Shown: positions 43,879 to 52,837, counted from the stretch's first letter. The stretch is 64,000 nt of DNA from Bradyrhizobium australiense (GCF_013114825.1 NZ_JAAVLX010000003.1:868001-932000); one strand, 5' to 3'. Notes: generated by a model from the sequence alone, not told the origin. Program-made: numbers and translations.

Positions 43879-45441
43879 CTAGCCCACCATCCGCTCCCGG
43901 CCGGTCCAGAATCCTGCTTTCAGCACCTTCTTGTCGACCTTGCCGACACCGGTCATCGGCAACTCGTTAACGAACTTGACGTGCTTGGGCGCGTGCGCCG
44001 AGCCCTTCTTCGCCTTGACGAGGTTGATCAGCTCGTCCGGATTCGGCTGTGCACCTTCGCGTGCCACGATCACGGCGGTGACGGCCTCGCCCCATTTGTC
44101 GTCGGGCACGCCGACCACGGCGACCATGGCAACGTCGGTGTGCTGCGACAAGACATCCTCGACCTCGCGCGGAAAGATGTTGAAGCCGCCGGAGACGATC
44201 ATGTCCTTCTTGCGATCGAGGATGAACATGTAGCCGCGGTTGTCTGACCGCGCGATGTCGCCGGTGTGCAGCCAGCCATTTTTCAGCGTCTCCGCGGTGG
44301 TGTCCGGCCGTTTCCAGTACTCCGTCATCACATGCGTGCCGCGCACGCAGATCTCGCCGGCCTCGCCGGTTGCGACTTCCTGGTCGTCATTGTCAAGGAT
44401 CTTCACCTGACAGGCGGCGATCGGGAATCCGCAGGACAGGAACAGCTCCGGCGTCCTGGGATCATGGTCTGCCTTGCGCAGCACGGATACTGGATAGCAT
44501 TCGGTCTGGCCGTAGAGCTGCGAGAACACCGGCCCGATGCGCTCGATGCCTTCGATCAGCCGGCTCGGCGACATCGCAGACGCGCCATACAGCAGGAGTT
44601 CGAGCGAGGAGAGATCGGTCTTCTCGAGCGCGGGATGATCTAGCATGACGTAGATCATCGTCGGCACGAACAGGGTGAAGTTGATCCGTTCGCGCTCGAT
44701 GGTCTTGAACACCGCCTCGGGATCAAAGCCCTTCAGCATGTGCACGGTGCCGCCGCGCATCAGCGTCGGCAGCACTTTTGTTCCCGCGACATGGCTGATC
44801 GGCGCGACCGCCAGGTAGCGCGGGGTATCCGGAATTTCGAAGTCAGCGAGGATCGCGCTGGCATACCCGCTATATTCGCGGTGATGGCGCAGCGCGCCTT
44901 TGGATTTGCCGGTCGTGCCGCCGGTGTAATTCAGCGTGGCGATATCATCAGGCGCGGCGAAATTGCGCGCCGTAACGCTGCCGGCCACTTCGATCGCCTG
45001 TAATAGATCGGCGCCGTAACTGGCTGGACCGAGCGTGAAGATAGTCTTCAGACCCGTGGCCCTCGCCGCGAGTTCGCCGCCGCGGTCGCGGAAGGTGTTC
45101 CCGTCGACCACCAGCATCTGCGCTTCGGAATCCTCGAGCTGAAACAGTTGATCGTCCAGCGAACCCAAAGGATGCAGCCAGGTAATCGCAAATCGCGACA
45201 ATTGCGCGGCGACGCCGGCGCACCAGGTGTCGGCACGGTTGGCGGTGAGAAACGCGACGCGGGTGCCGGGTTGGAAGCCGAGCTGCATGAATACCGCCTG
45301 CATGCGCCCGATCATGTCGGTCGCGCCGCGATAGGTGATCGATCCGCCCGGCCAGGCGAACGCCGTGCGTTCGGAGTAGCGCGCCAGCGCCCGCAACGTC
45401 TGCTCGCATGCCGCCGGAAACGCGTAGAGCGGATTGCTCAT
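43879..45441 (-). CDS. AMP-dependent acyl-CoA synthetase
   Basis: The 520-residue ligase has the ATP loop LNYTGGTTGKSKGALRH, the QLYGQTECYPV motif, the GGFNIFPREVEDVLSQHTD segment and the C-terminal catalytic Lys in GVGKVDKKVLK. The substrate is a carboxylic acid of unknown type. It starts at ATG 45441 and is divergent from NMO-2, 110 bases away. A pairing of an acyl-CoA ligase with an NMO-type flavoprotein suggests degradation of an unusual acid, but this is inference. Confidence 0.92.
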   Translation of the reverse strand: MSNPLYAFPAACEQTLRALARYSERTAFAWPGGSITYRGATDMIGRMQAVFMQLGFQPGTRVAFLTANRADTWCAGVAAQLSRFAITWLHPLGSLDDQLFQLEDSEAQMLVVDGNTFRDRGGELAARATGLKTIFTLGPASYGADLLQAIEVAGSVTARNFAAPDDIATLNYTGGTTGKSKGALRHHREYSGYASAILADFEIPDTPRYLAVAPISHVAGTKVLPTLMRGGTVHMLKGFDPEAVFKTIERERINFTLFVPTMIYVMLDHPALEKTDLSSLELLLYGASAMSPSRLIEGIERIGPVFSQLYGQTECYPVSVLRKADHDPRTPELFLSCGFPIAACQVKILDNDDQEVATGEAGEICVRGTHVMTEYWKRPDTTAETLKNGWLHTGDIARSDNRGYMFILDRKKDMIVSGGFNIFPREVEDVLSQHTDVAMVAVVGVPDDKWGEAVTAVIVAREGAQPNPDELINLVKAKKGSAHAPKHVKFVNELPMTGVGKVDKKVLKAGFWTGRERMVG

Positions 45442-45551
45442 GTTCTTCCTCCCGCCTGTTTTGGCTCTTGGTTTGTTTTGTCTTGGGCGTTCGCCCGTGC
45501 CAATGTTCGGGTAACGCTAGCACACCCGCTGCTCAAGTCAGGAAGAAACGC

Positions 45552-46532
45552 TTGCCGCTCGTCGATCCTCTCGCGCGCTTTCGCGACCGCCTCAGCCTGC
45601 CGCTGATTGCAGCGCCGATGTTTCTCGTCTCCGGCGTCGAATTGGTGGTAGCCGCCTGCCGCAACGGCGTGATCGGTTCGTTTCCCACCGTGAATTGCCG
45701 CAGCTCCGAACAGCTCGATCAATGGCTGACGGACATCGATGACCGGCTGAAGGAGCACTCGGATGCAAGCGGCAAGCCCGCAGCGCCTGTATGCGCCAAC
45801 CTGATCGTGCATCGCTCCAATGCGCGGCTGGGGCAGGATCTGCAGGTGCTGCTGCGACATCGGCCGGAAATGGTCATCACCTCGGTCGGCTCGCCGGCGC
45901 CGGTGCTAAAGCCGTTGCGCGATGGCGGCGCGCTAGTATTTGCCGACGTCGCCTCAATCCGCCATGCCGAGCGCGCGGTTCAAGCCGGTGCCGACGGGCT
46001 GGTGCTGTTGACGGCAGGCGCGGGCGGCCAGACCGGCTGGCTCAATCCTTTCGTGTTCGTACGCGCGGTGCGCGCCTTCTTCGATGGACCGCTGGTGCTA
46101 GCGGGCGGCATCGCGGATGGCCACGCCCTGCGCGCCGCCGAGGCGCTCGGCTGCGAGCTTGCCTATATGGGCACCAAGTTCATCGCCACGCGCGAAAGCA
46201 TGGTGGATGCCAGATACAAGGACATGCTGGTCGCCAGCAGCGCCGACGACGTCTTGCTGACCAAGGCATTTACGGGCCTGCAGACCAATATGCTGCGGCC
46301 GTCGATCGAGGCCGCCGGCCTTGATCCGGACGATCTTCCCGAGCGGGGCGCGATCGATATCGGCAAGGATATCGATGTCGGCGCACGCGAGAATCGCCCG
46401 AAACGCTGGAAGGATATCTGGAGCGCGGGGCACTCCGTTTCGGGCGTAACGGAGGTTCTTTCCGTCGACGAGATGATTGCGCGCACCGTCGCGGAATATC
46501 GCATGGCCGCCGCGCGCGTAAGACTGGGCTAG
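45552..46532 (+). CDS. Nitronate monooxygenase-family flavoprotein, NMO-2 (active His replaced)
   Basis: The product is 326 residues from a TTG at 45552 with AGGAAG six bases upstream. The barrel aligns along its length with NMO-1 (APMFLVSGVELVVAACRNGV, NLIVHRSNARLGQDL, LAGGIADGHALRAAEALGCE). The active-site motif, however, reads TAGAGGQTGW: Gln (about residue 160) stands where NMO-1 has the catalytic His. FMN binding should persist, but nitronate chemistry may be lost or changed. Confidence 0.85.
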   Translation: MPLVDPLARFRDRLSLPLIAAPMFLVSGVELVVAACRNGVIGSFPTVNCRSSEQLDQWLTDIDDRLKEHSDASGKPAAPVCANLIVHRSNARLGQDLQVLLRHRPEMVITSVGSPAPVLKPLRDGGALVFADVASIRHAERAVQAGADGLVLLTAGAGGQTGWLNPFVFVRAVRAFFDGPLVLAGGIADGHALRAAEALGCELAYMGTKFIATRESMVDARYKDMLVASSADDVLLTKAFTGLQTNMLRPSIEAAGLDPDDLPERGAIDIGKDIDVGARENRPKRWKDIWSAGHSVSGVTEVLSVDEMIARTVAEYRMAAARVRLG

Positions 46533-46601
46533 GGCGTTATTCTCACATCTCTTATTTTGCAGTGCTTGCCAAGTTGCCGTCCGCTTAAGCGTTGCGGCAT
46601 C

Positions 46602-46659
46602 ATTGTGATGCGGGCAAATGCCAAATTGTGATGCGGGCAAATGCCAAGAGAAATGCCAA
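46602..46659 (+). repeat. Short tandem repeat (2 x 23 bp plus partial unit)
   Basis: The 23-base unit starting ATTGTGATGCGGGCAAATGC occurs twice back to back (46602-46624, 46625-46647), followed by a shorter GAGAAATGCCAA unit. It lies between NMO-2 and the MscS gene. Confidence 0.85.
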
Positions 46660-46791
46660 GAGAAAGCCGCCGCACTGGCAAACTTCCGACACAGGATGAC
46701 GGCGAAAACAGGCAATCCGACATGACGCACGCGCGAAGGCAAGACCGGTTCCGGTTCTGCCGTCGGGCGCGTTTTATTCAGCGAGGCCTTC

Positions 46792-49125
46792 GTGTCGCTC
46801 AAGCTGTTTCCCTCGATCCTGCTCATCTGCGCGCTGCTTGCCTTACCGGCTTTCGCGCAGCCCGGCGCTGCGCCGGCCGCCCCTGCCGATAAAGCTGACG
46901 TTCTCACGCCCGAGCAGGCGAAGCGGGCGCTCGATACGCTTTCCGACGACAAGAAGCGCGCGCAAGTCATCGAGACGCTACGCGCGATCGCCAATGCCTC
47001 ACAGCCACCGCAAGCCGCGACAGTCGAGCCGAAATCCGCGATGCCGCTCACGGCGGACAGCCTTGGCGCGCAGCTTCTTCTGACGGTATCGGAGCAGGTC
47101 GGCGAGATCTCGCGCGAGGTCGCCGACGTCGCGCGCACACTGACGCACTATCGGGCGTTCTATTACTGGTTCCTGCGGACCGCCAATGATCCGTCCGCCT
47201 ATCATCAGTTGCTCGATATCGCCTGGAAGCTGGCACTGGTATTCATCTGTGCACTTGCTGCCGAGTGGCTGGTTTTCCGCCTCATCAAGCGGCCGGTGGC
47301 GCTGCTGGAAGCGCGGCTTCCGCAAACGGCGCGTGCCCCGGTGCAGACGCTGGCCATGGCCGATCCGCCATCCTCCACGGCAGATCTTGCCGCCGCGCCC
47401 GCGCAGCAGCGGCGGCGGCTCAGCCTGGCGCGCACTTGGCAGTCGCTGGTCAGGCTGCCTTTCGTCCTCGGGAGGCTCGTGCTCGAACTGCTCCCGGTGC
47501 TCGTCTTTATCGGCATCGCCACGATGTTGCTGGGCACCGGGATCGGCGATCTCGCAACCACCCGGCTCGTGATCCTCGCGGTGGTCAACGCCTATGCGCT
47601 GACGCGCGGGCTGATCTGCGTGGTGCGGGCGCTGGCCGGGCCTTTCGGTCTGTTTCGCGTTCGCGCCGAGACCGCCGCCTATATCGAGATATGGGCGCGG
47701 CGCATCGTCACCGTCGCCGTCTCCGGCATCGCTTTCGCCAATGTGGCGCTGCTGCTGGGCCTGCATCGCGCCGGTTACGCAGCACTGCTGCGCCTTGTGA
47801 TGCTGATCGTGCATCTTTTTGTCGTCGTCGTCATCCTGCAGTGTCGAAGGCCGGTCGCCGACGCCATTCGCGCACCGGCCGGCCGCGAGGGCACAGCCGC
47901 CAGAGTGCGCAATCGCGTCGCGGGTCTCTGGCACTATCTTGCGATCGCACTCGATCTCGCACTATGGGCGGTGTGGGCGCTCAATATCCGCAACGGCTAC
48001 TCGCTGCTGCTGCAATATTTCGTCGGCACCATCGCGGTCGTGCTAATCATGCGTCTCGCCACCATCCTGGTGCTGAGCCTGATCGACCGCGGCTTTCGCA
48101 TCAGCCCGGATCTCAAACGCCGCTTCCCGGGTCTGGAGACCCGCGCCAACCGCTATCTTCCGCTGTTGCGCAACATCGTCTCGGCCGCAATTGCCTTCAT
48201 CGGCTTCGTTGCGCTGCTGGAAGTCTGGGGCATCGACGCTATTGTCTGGTTCTATGGCGGCCAGATCGGCAGCCGGCTGTTGTCGGCGGTAGTCACCGTC
48301 GGCATTGCAGCACTGGCTGCTGCGGCGATCTGGGAAATCAGCAACGCGCTGCTGGACCGCAAGATCAACGCGCTCTCGCGTGAGGGGCACTACGCGCGCG
48401 CGGCGCGGCTGCGCACCTTTCAGCCGATGCTGCGAACGGCGTTGCTGTGCCTGATCGTCACTGTGGTTGGCCTCACCGCGCTCAGCGAAATCGGCGTCAA
48501 CGTCGCGCCATTGCTCGCCGGCGCCGGCATCGTCGGTATCGCGATCGGCTTCGGCTCGCAGAAACTGGTGCAAGATCTCATTACCGGGCTGTTTCTCCTG
48601 CTCGAGAACACAGTGCAAGTCGGCGACAACGTCACGCTATCGGGACTGTCGGGGGTAGTGGAGAACGTCTCGATCCGTACCCTTCGCCTGCGAGCCGGCG
48701 ACGGCTCGGTGCACATCGTGCCGTTCAGCGCGGTGACGACGATCACCAACTCAAGTCGCGGCGCCGGCAATGCGGCGGTCAGCATCAACGTGTCCTACAA
48801 GGAAGACACCGACCGCGCCGGCCAGATACTGAAGGACATCGTCGCCGAAATGCGGCGCGAGCCCGAATTCCAGCACCTGATCCGCGGCGATCTCGAACTG
48901 TGGGGCGTCGACAAGGTGGACGGCTCGATGGCCTCGATCGTCGGCCAGATCCGCTGCACGGATGCCGGCCGCTGGCCGGTGCAGCGGGAATTCAACCGCC
49001 GCATGAAGCGGCGATTCCAGGAGTGCGGCGTGGAAATCGCGCCCACCGGTCAAACCATTCTGATGCAGGTTCCGGCGCCCGCCGACGTCGCCGCGAACGC
49101 AACGCCCCGGCGGGCGGCGGGCTAG
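46792..49125 (+). CDS. Large MscS-family mechanosensitive channel
   Basis: The 777-residue protein starts at a GTG and has a signal peptide (LLICALLALPAFAQ), a periplasmic N-terminal part (about 25-125), then many membrane helices (about 140-600) and a C-terminal MscS core: ALSEIGVNVAPLLAGAGIVG, IAIGFGSQKLVQDLITGLFL (pore helix) and the beta domain VGDNVTLSGLSGVVENVSIR. It releases solutes on hypo-osmotic shock. Its stop shares a CTAG with the opposite gene. Confidence 0.93.
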   Translation: MSLKLFPSILLICALLALPAFAQPGAAPAAPADKADVLTPEQAKRALDTLSDDKKRAQVIETLRAIANASQPPQAATVEPKSAMPLTADSLGAQLLLTVSEQVGEISREVADVARTLTHYRAFYYWFLRTANDPSAYHQLLDIAWKLALVFICALAAEWLVFRLIKRPVALLEARLPQTARAPVQTLAMADPPSSTADLAAAPAQQRRRLSLARTWQSLVRLPFVLGRLVLELLPVLVFIGIATMLLGTGIGDLATTRLVILAVVNAYALTRGLICVVRALAGPFGLFRVRAETAAYIEIWARRIVTVAVSGIAFANVALLLGLHRAGYAALLRLVMLIVHLFVVVVILQCRRPVADAIRAPAGREGTAARVRNRVAGLWHYLAIALDLALWAVWALNIRNGYSLLLQYFVGTIAVVLIMRLATILVLSLIDRGFRISPDLKRRFPGLETRANRYLPLLRNIVSAAIAFIGFVALLEVWGIDAIVWFYGGQIGSRLLSAVVTVGIAALAAAAIWEISNALLDRKINALSREGHYARAARLRTFQPMLRTALLCLIVTVVGLTALSEIGVNVAPLLAGAGIVGIAIGFGSQKLVQDLITGLFLLLENTVQVGDNVTLSGLSGVVENVSIRTLRLRAGDGSVHIVPFSAVTTITNSSRGAGNAAVSINVSYKEDTDRAGQILKDIVAEMRREPEFQHLIRGDLELWGVDKVDGSMASIVGQIRCTDAGRWPVQREFNRRMKRRFQECGVEIAPTGQTILMQVPAPADVAANATPRRAAG

Positions 49126-49820
49126 CTCGCCACGAAGTACCAGTTCTCGTCGTAGCGCTCGAGCCGGCTCGGCGGCTTGTCCTCGAATTCGAAGAAATTT
49201 TTGGGATCGCCGCCCGGCGGCACGTGCAGGAAGCCGGTGAAATAATGCTTCAGGCCGCGTGAGGTCAAAAACAGCACATAGGTGCCTTCTTCGGTCTCGT
49301 CGACGACGATGTCGTTGCCGACGGAAACATGGGGCTCGCGGTCGCCGACCGCGATCAGGTTCTTGTTGTAGGAGACGTTGGGTTTCAGCTCGCCGGCTTC
49401 GACCCGCGCCAATATCCGTTCGCGGTCGGCGCGGTGCCAGCGGAAATTCTGCTGTAGCGCAATCTGGTGCAGCGGGGCGCAGGCGAGAACGGCGAGCGTC
49501 AGCGCGCAGATCAGGAAGGGAAGAGCGAACTTCGCGCCACTGGTTCGGATCTTCAGAAGCAGCGAGGCCGACCACACGATGCAGCCGAAGAACACGAGCG
49601 CGACCAGCGGCACGACGACAAGCAGGACGAAGCCGGACGGCCAGTCCGCCATCGACAGCTCGAACGTCGCAATCGACAGCGTGAAGGCTGAAATCGCGAT
49701 CGCCGCCGCCAGTGCGGCGCGTACCGACGGCCCGGCCGCGACTGACGTCGTCTGGGATGTCGCTTCAGCCATGCCGGGCTGTTCCGCTCCGCCGTTTGCT
49801 CGGGCCCCAGCGCTTGCCAT
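49122..49820 (-). CDS. Three-helix membrane protein with a soluble C-terminal domain
   Basis: The product is 232 residues. Three hydrophobic helices (about 33-58, 62-88, 98-120) are followed by a soluble C-terminal domain of about 110 residues with alternating charged and aromatic residues (YVLFLTSRGLKHYFTGFLHV). ATG 49820 is used; an internal ATG at 49772 (MAEATSQTT) is a good alternative because a CtrA-type box would then lie 58-73 bases upstream. No family recognised. It converges exactly on the MscS gene. Confidence 0.7.
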   Translation of the reverse strand: MASAGARANGGAEQPGMAEATSQTTSVAAGPSVRAALAAAIAISAFTLSIATFELSMADWPSGFVLLVVVPLVALVFFGCIVWSASLLLKIRTSGAKFALPFLICALTLAVLACAPLHQIALQQNFRWHRADRERILARVEAGELKPNVSYNKNLIAVGDREPHVSVGNDIVVDETEEGTYVLFLTSRGLKHYFTGFLHVPPGGDPKNFFEFEDKPPSRLERYDENWYFVAS

Positions 49821-49829
49821 TCCGAGGGC

Positions 49830-49845
49830 TTAACGCGCCGTTAAC
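49830..49845. promoter_or_regulatory. Second CtrA-type box
   Basis: TTAA at 49830-49833, seven bases, then TTAAC at 49841-49845 (continuing CAT, giving TTAACCAT). It lies between a minus-strand membrane protein gene and the plus-strand gene at 49923 and could serve either. Confidence 0.6.
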
Positions 49846-49922
49846 CATATCAGCCCCAACAATAACCCCGACGATGGTCCGCCGTCACGGTCGTACGGAC
49901 GGCAAATTGAAAGGGGTATGGA

Positions 49923-50168
49923 ATGGATTTCGATCGGTATTTTGCCAAAACCCCGGCGACACTCGAGGAGCTCCGGCGGCGGGTGATGTTTGCGCTCGAT
50001 CGGCATCCGCTGTGCCGCGGCATCGAATTCGACGTCGTCAGCATGCCCCGCAGCCGCACGAGCAACTGGACCGTCACCCTGCAGCAGGTCGCTCCCGGCG
50101 CCCTGTGGGAAGCCTCCGATATCGTTGCCGATATCCAGGAGGCCTATGAACTGGCCGCAGCGGCCTGA
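49923..50168 (+). CDS. Small hypothetical protein (81 aa)
   Basis: The 81-residue soluble protein (MDFDRYFAKTPATLEELRRR start) has a helix-strand-helix look: an N-terminal helix, two strands (IEFDVVSMPRSRTSNWTVTL) and an acidic C-terminal helix (DIVADIQEAYELAA). AAAGGGG lies upstream of the ATG. It is 78 bases downstream of the CtrA-type box. Not recognised. Confidence 0.65.
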   Translation: MDFDRYFAKTPATLEELRRRVMFALDRHPLCRGIEFDVVSMPRSRTSNWTVTLQQVAPGALWEASDIVADIQEAYELAAAA

Positions 50169-50286
50169 TTCCGGGGCAATTTCGGGAAGTTTTCCCCATT
50201 TTTTCGGCCGCGTCAGCGCTGCGATTGGCATCGTATAGCCTCAATTATCATCCAGTTTTCGGCAAAAGGACCAAACGTCGGCGGGA

Positions 50287-50991
50287 ATGGAGACCTTTTT
50301 GACCAAAACCATGACAATTGTCGCGCTGATCTGTTTTCTCGTGGCCGGCGCCGCCGTCACCGCCATTCTCGGCCGCGACAGCGTGCCTGCCGCCCGGTTC
50401 GAATTGGCGTCGGCTCCCTCCGTTCAGGGCCCGGTCTCCAACAAGGAAAGCAAGAAGGATCGCCTTGCGGTCATCAGCTACGCCACTGCCGCGGTTGAAC
50501 CCCAGCCCAGGGATCCAGAGCTGAACGAATCCCTGCGCCGGGCCTATGCCTCCACTTCGCCCGCCGATATCGGGATGCCGAAGGAGATCGCGGCTCCCAC
50601 CGTTACGCCCACCGCCGCGCCGAGCACGGCGCCGGTGCCTGCGCCCGTCAAGCCCAAGGCTGCAGCCAAGCCCCAGCCGCAGAAAAACTACGCGCTGCTG
50701 AGCGACGTCCAGATCGCCGGAATCAAGGACCGCCTGAAACTGTCGGCGTCGCAGGAGTCCTATTGGCCGCCCGTGGAGACTGCGTTGCGTGCTGTCGCCC
50801 GGAAGATTCATGCGGGCCGGCAGGCCAACCCGAATGCGACGGGCGTGCCGATCGATCCCGACTCCGCGGAAGTCCAGCAATTGAAATCGGCGGCGATGCC
50901 GCTGCTGTTCCAGTTGCGTGAGGATCAGAAGAGCGAGGTCCGCTCGCTCGCCCGCATCATCGGGCTGGAAAAAGTCGCCGCGATGATCTAA
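50287..50991 (+). CDS. Membrane-anchored or exported protein with an LTXXQ-like C-terminal domain
   Basis: The 234-residue protein has one N-terminal hydrophobic helix (IVALICFLVAGAAVTAIL), a long Pro/Ala/Lys linker (about 95-137) and a helical C-terminal domain (LLSDVQIAGIKDRLKLSASQ, ESYWPPVETALRAVARK). The LxxSASQ...YWPPVE pattern recalls Spy/CpxP (LTXXQ) periplasmic chaperones, though the match is weak. Probably acts in the periplasm. Confidence 0.6.
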   Translation: METFLTKTMTIVALICFLVAGAAVTAILGRDSVPAARFELASAPSVQGPVSNKESKKDRLAVISYATAAVEPQPRDPELNESLRRAYASTSPADIGMPKEIAAPTVTPTAAPSTAPVPAPVKPKAAAKPQPQKNYALLSDVQIAGIKDRLKLSASQESYWPPVETALRAVARKIHAGRQANPNATGVPIDPDSAEVQQLKSAAMPLLFQLREDQKSEVRSLARIIGLEKVAAMI

Positions 50992-51096
50992 GCGCGATTC
51001 TCATCGGCCCCTGGTTCCGACTGTCCACACACCCACATCGCACCGGAACATCGTCCTACCCTACGCGTTGCCCGCGTGGATGAGGGAGTTTGGCCG

Positions 51097-51822
51097 ATGC
51101 GCACATCAACCGCTTATTTTGCGGGGGTAGGAACCGTGGTCGTGGCGGTCGGCGCCGGTCTTGGCGGTGGCTATTTGGCTGCCAACATCGTCAGCCCGCC
51201 GACGCAGATGATTTCCAAGCTGGAACGCAGGATGTCAGCGGAGCCGATACCCGTCTCGACGGCGCCATCGGAGCCGGTGCCCTATGCCGCCGCGACGGCA
51301 GCCGCGGCCAATCCCGCTCCCGCGCCCGCCCAAGAGCAGCAGCAAACGCATCCCGAGCAGACGCAGCAACAGCCCCAAACGCAAGCACAGCCGCAAACGG
51401 CGGCGGCAGCGCCGTCCGTCAATAATGCTCCCGCCGAAGAGAAGAAACCCAACAACGTAGCGGCCGCGCAACCGGCACAGTCATCATCGCAAGCCTCGAA
51501 GCCCGCCGAACAGGCCAGCGAAAAGAGTGCTGCCCCCGAGAAGACTGCTGCGTCGCAGGAGGCGTTTGCCAAGGCGCGCGACGCCGATCTCAAGCGGGCC
51601 TCCGCCGACAAGCGCCGCGCCGAGCGGCGTCAGCGCTGGGCCGACAAGCGCCGCTTCCAGCAGCCCCGCGAGCAGGAACTCGAGGCGGTCGAAGAGCGGG
51701 TACGGGAAGTGACCGAGCCGCGGCGCATTAGAATCCGCGAAGAAGCCGAGCCGAGAGACCTGTTCGCCGCCGAGCCGGCGAGAATCGAAATGCCCCGGAT
51801 CAGGTTGTTCGATCAGGATTGA
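51097..51822 (+). CDS. Membrane-anchored Ala/Gln/Pro-rich, Arg-rich protein
   Basis: The product is 241 residues from ATG 51097, set by GAGGGAG upstream. One N-terminal transmembrane helix (AGVGTVVVAVGAGLGGGYLA) is followed by about 100 residues of low-complexity Ala/Pro/Gln sequence and a charged helical part (KRASADKRRAERRQRWADKR, QELEAVEERVREVTEP) that may form a coiled coil. No family recognised. An envelope-spanning or scaffold role is possible. Confidence 0.65.
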   Translation: MRTSTAYFAGVGTVVVAVGAGLGGGYLAANIVSPPTQMISKLERRMSAEPIPVSTAPSEPVPYAAATAAAANPAPAPAQEQQQTHPEQTQQQPQTQAQPQTAAAAPSVNNAPAEEKKPNNVAAAQPAQSSSQASKPAEQASEKSAAPEKTAASQEAFAKARDADLKRASADKRRAERRQRWADKRRFQQPREQELEAVEERVREVTEPRRIRIREEAEPRDLFAAEPARIEMPRIRLFDQD

Positions 51823-51856
51823 TCCAGCCGGAACGATCACAGCAGCATAGCTATCC

Positions 51857-51973
51857 GTGCCCCGGAGGCGGTGCAGCGTGAAACGCTGCACCGCAGAGGC
51901 GGAACCCAGTTGTGGATCCCGGATCAGCAGCGCACCACGCCGCAAGCGGCGCGCTGCGCAGCATCCGGGGCAC
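51857..51973. repeat. Dispersed repeat, CCCGGATGCTGCGCA family (copy 2, reverse orientation)
   Basis: GTGCCCCGGAGGCGGTGCAG and GCATCCGGGGCACG are the inverted ends; the right half (GATCCCGGATCAGCAGCGCA, CCACGCCGC, GCGCTGCGCAGCATCCGGGG) is the reverse complement of the left part of 43711-43856. Inner hairpins include GCAGCGTGAAACGCTGC. Confidence 0.8.
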
Positions 51974-52025
51974 GCTGACCGATCGCGCCGCTCCAATCAA
52001 ATCAATCGTTACATCTTAGCCGTCT

Positions 52026-52265
52026 TTAGCCGCCGTGCGATTCCACCACCTTGCGGCAGCCATCCGACAGCTTCGTCTTGTTCGCTTTCAGGCAGGCATT
52101 CATCTGCGGCGGCTTGCCGATATGTCCGGCGCAGAATTTTCCGGCATCCGAACGGCAGGCCATCTGCTCCTGGGGGGTGGGTCCGGATTGCGCCTGAGCC
52201 AGCGAGCCGGCGGCGAGCGACAGGATCAGCGCGGTGGCTGCGGCCGCGACGGGAGTGGATTTCAT
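52026..52265 (-). CDS. Small exported Cys-rich protein (PF00839-like)
   Basis: The product is 79 residues from ATG 52265, with AAAGGTGATC upstream. A signal peptide (ATALILSLAAGSLAQAQ) is followed by a short mature domain with four cysteines (ACRSDAGKFCAGH, NACLKANK, DGCRKV), resembling the cysteine-rich repeat first seen in Golgi GLG1 proteins and present in many alphaproteobacterial small secreted proteins. Function unknown. Confidence 0.75.
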   Translation of the reverse strand: MKSTPVAAAATALILSLAAGSLAQAQSGPTPQEQMACRSDAGKFCAGHIGKPPQMNACLKANKTKLSDGCRKVVESHGG

Positions 52266-52510
52266 TATTGGATCACCTTTCGAGGAGAACGTGGAGGTTG
52301 AATGCGCGCGAAAACTCGTCGAGGTTGCGGCCCCGGTCCATGCCATGTTCATGGCGTCGGAAATCGGCTGCAAATCGCCTCGCGCGCGCCCACACCATTT
52401 TCATGGGATGTTGCCGGGCACCTCGATGGACCATGTACATCTCGCGTCGGCTGCGGTGACCGATCGGCACATCGCAAAGAGCTGCACGCCCAATTCGGGA
52501 GAGATGACAC

Positions 52511-52798
52511 ATGTTGAAGAAGACAGGTTGGCTGAGCGCAGCTGTGACGCTCGCGGCATTTTCGGCCGTGGCCTCCTTTGCAGTCGGCGGCGCAAGCTCT
52601 GCCCAGGCTGCAGTGGTTTACTGCAAGACGGTTGGCGTGCCAAAGGGCTGCGTTGCGCGCCCGACCGCACCGGTCGCCGTGGTGGCGACGCCGGTCGTTG
52701 GCGTCGGCGCTGTCGGCGTCGGAGCTCCGGGCGTCGGCGTTCGGCCTGGCACGCCGATGAATCGCGGCGGTCCGGTGAATCGCGTTGGCCGCCGCTGA
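52511..52798 (+). CDS. Small exported Val/Gly/Pro-rich protein
   Basis: The product is 95 residues. A signal peptide (AAVTLAAFSAVASFAVGG...AQA) is followed by a short mature part with two cysteines (VYCKTVGVPKGCVA) and a Val/Gly/Pro-rich tail ending in an Arg-rich segment. GGGAGAG precedes the ATG. No known domain. Confidence 0.7.
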   Translation: MLKKTGWLSAAVTLAAFSAVASFAVGGASSAQAAVVYCKTVGVPKGCVARPTAPVAVVATPVVGVGAVGVGAPGVGVRPGTPMNRGGPVNRVGRR

Positions 52799-52837
52799 GG
52801 CGAAACGTGCTGATTCTACTGCGTCACAGCTTCTCAG

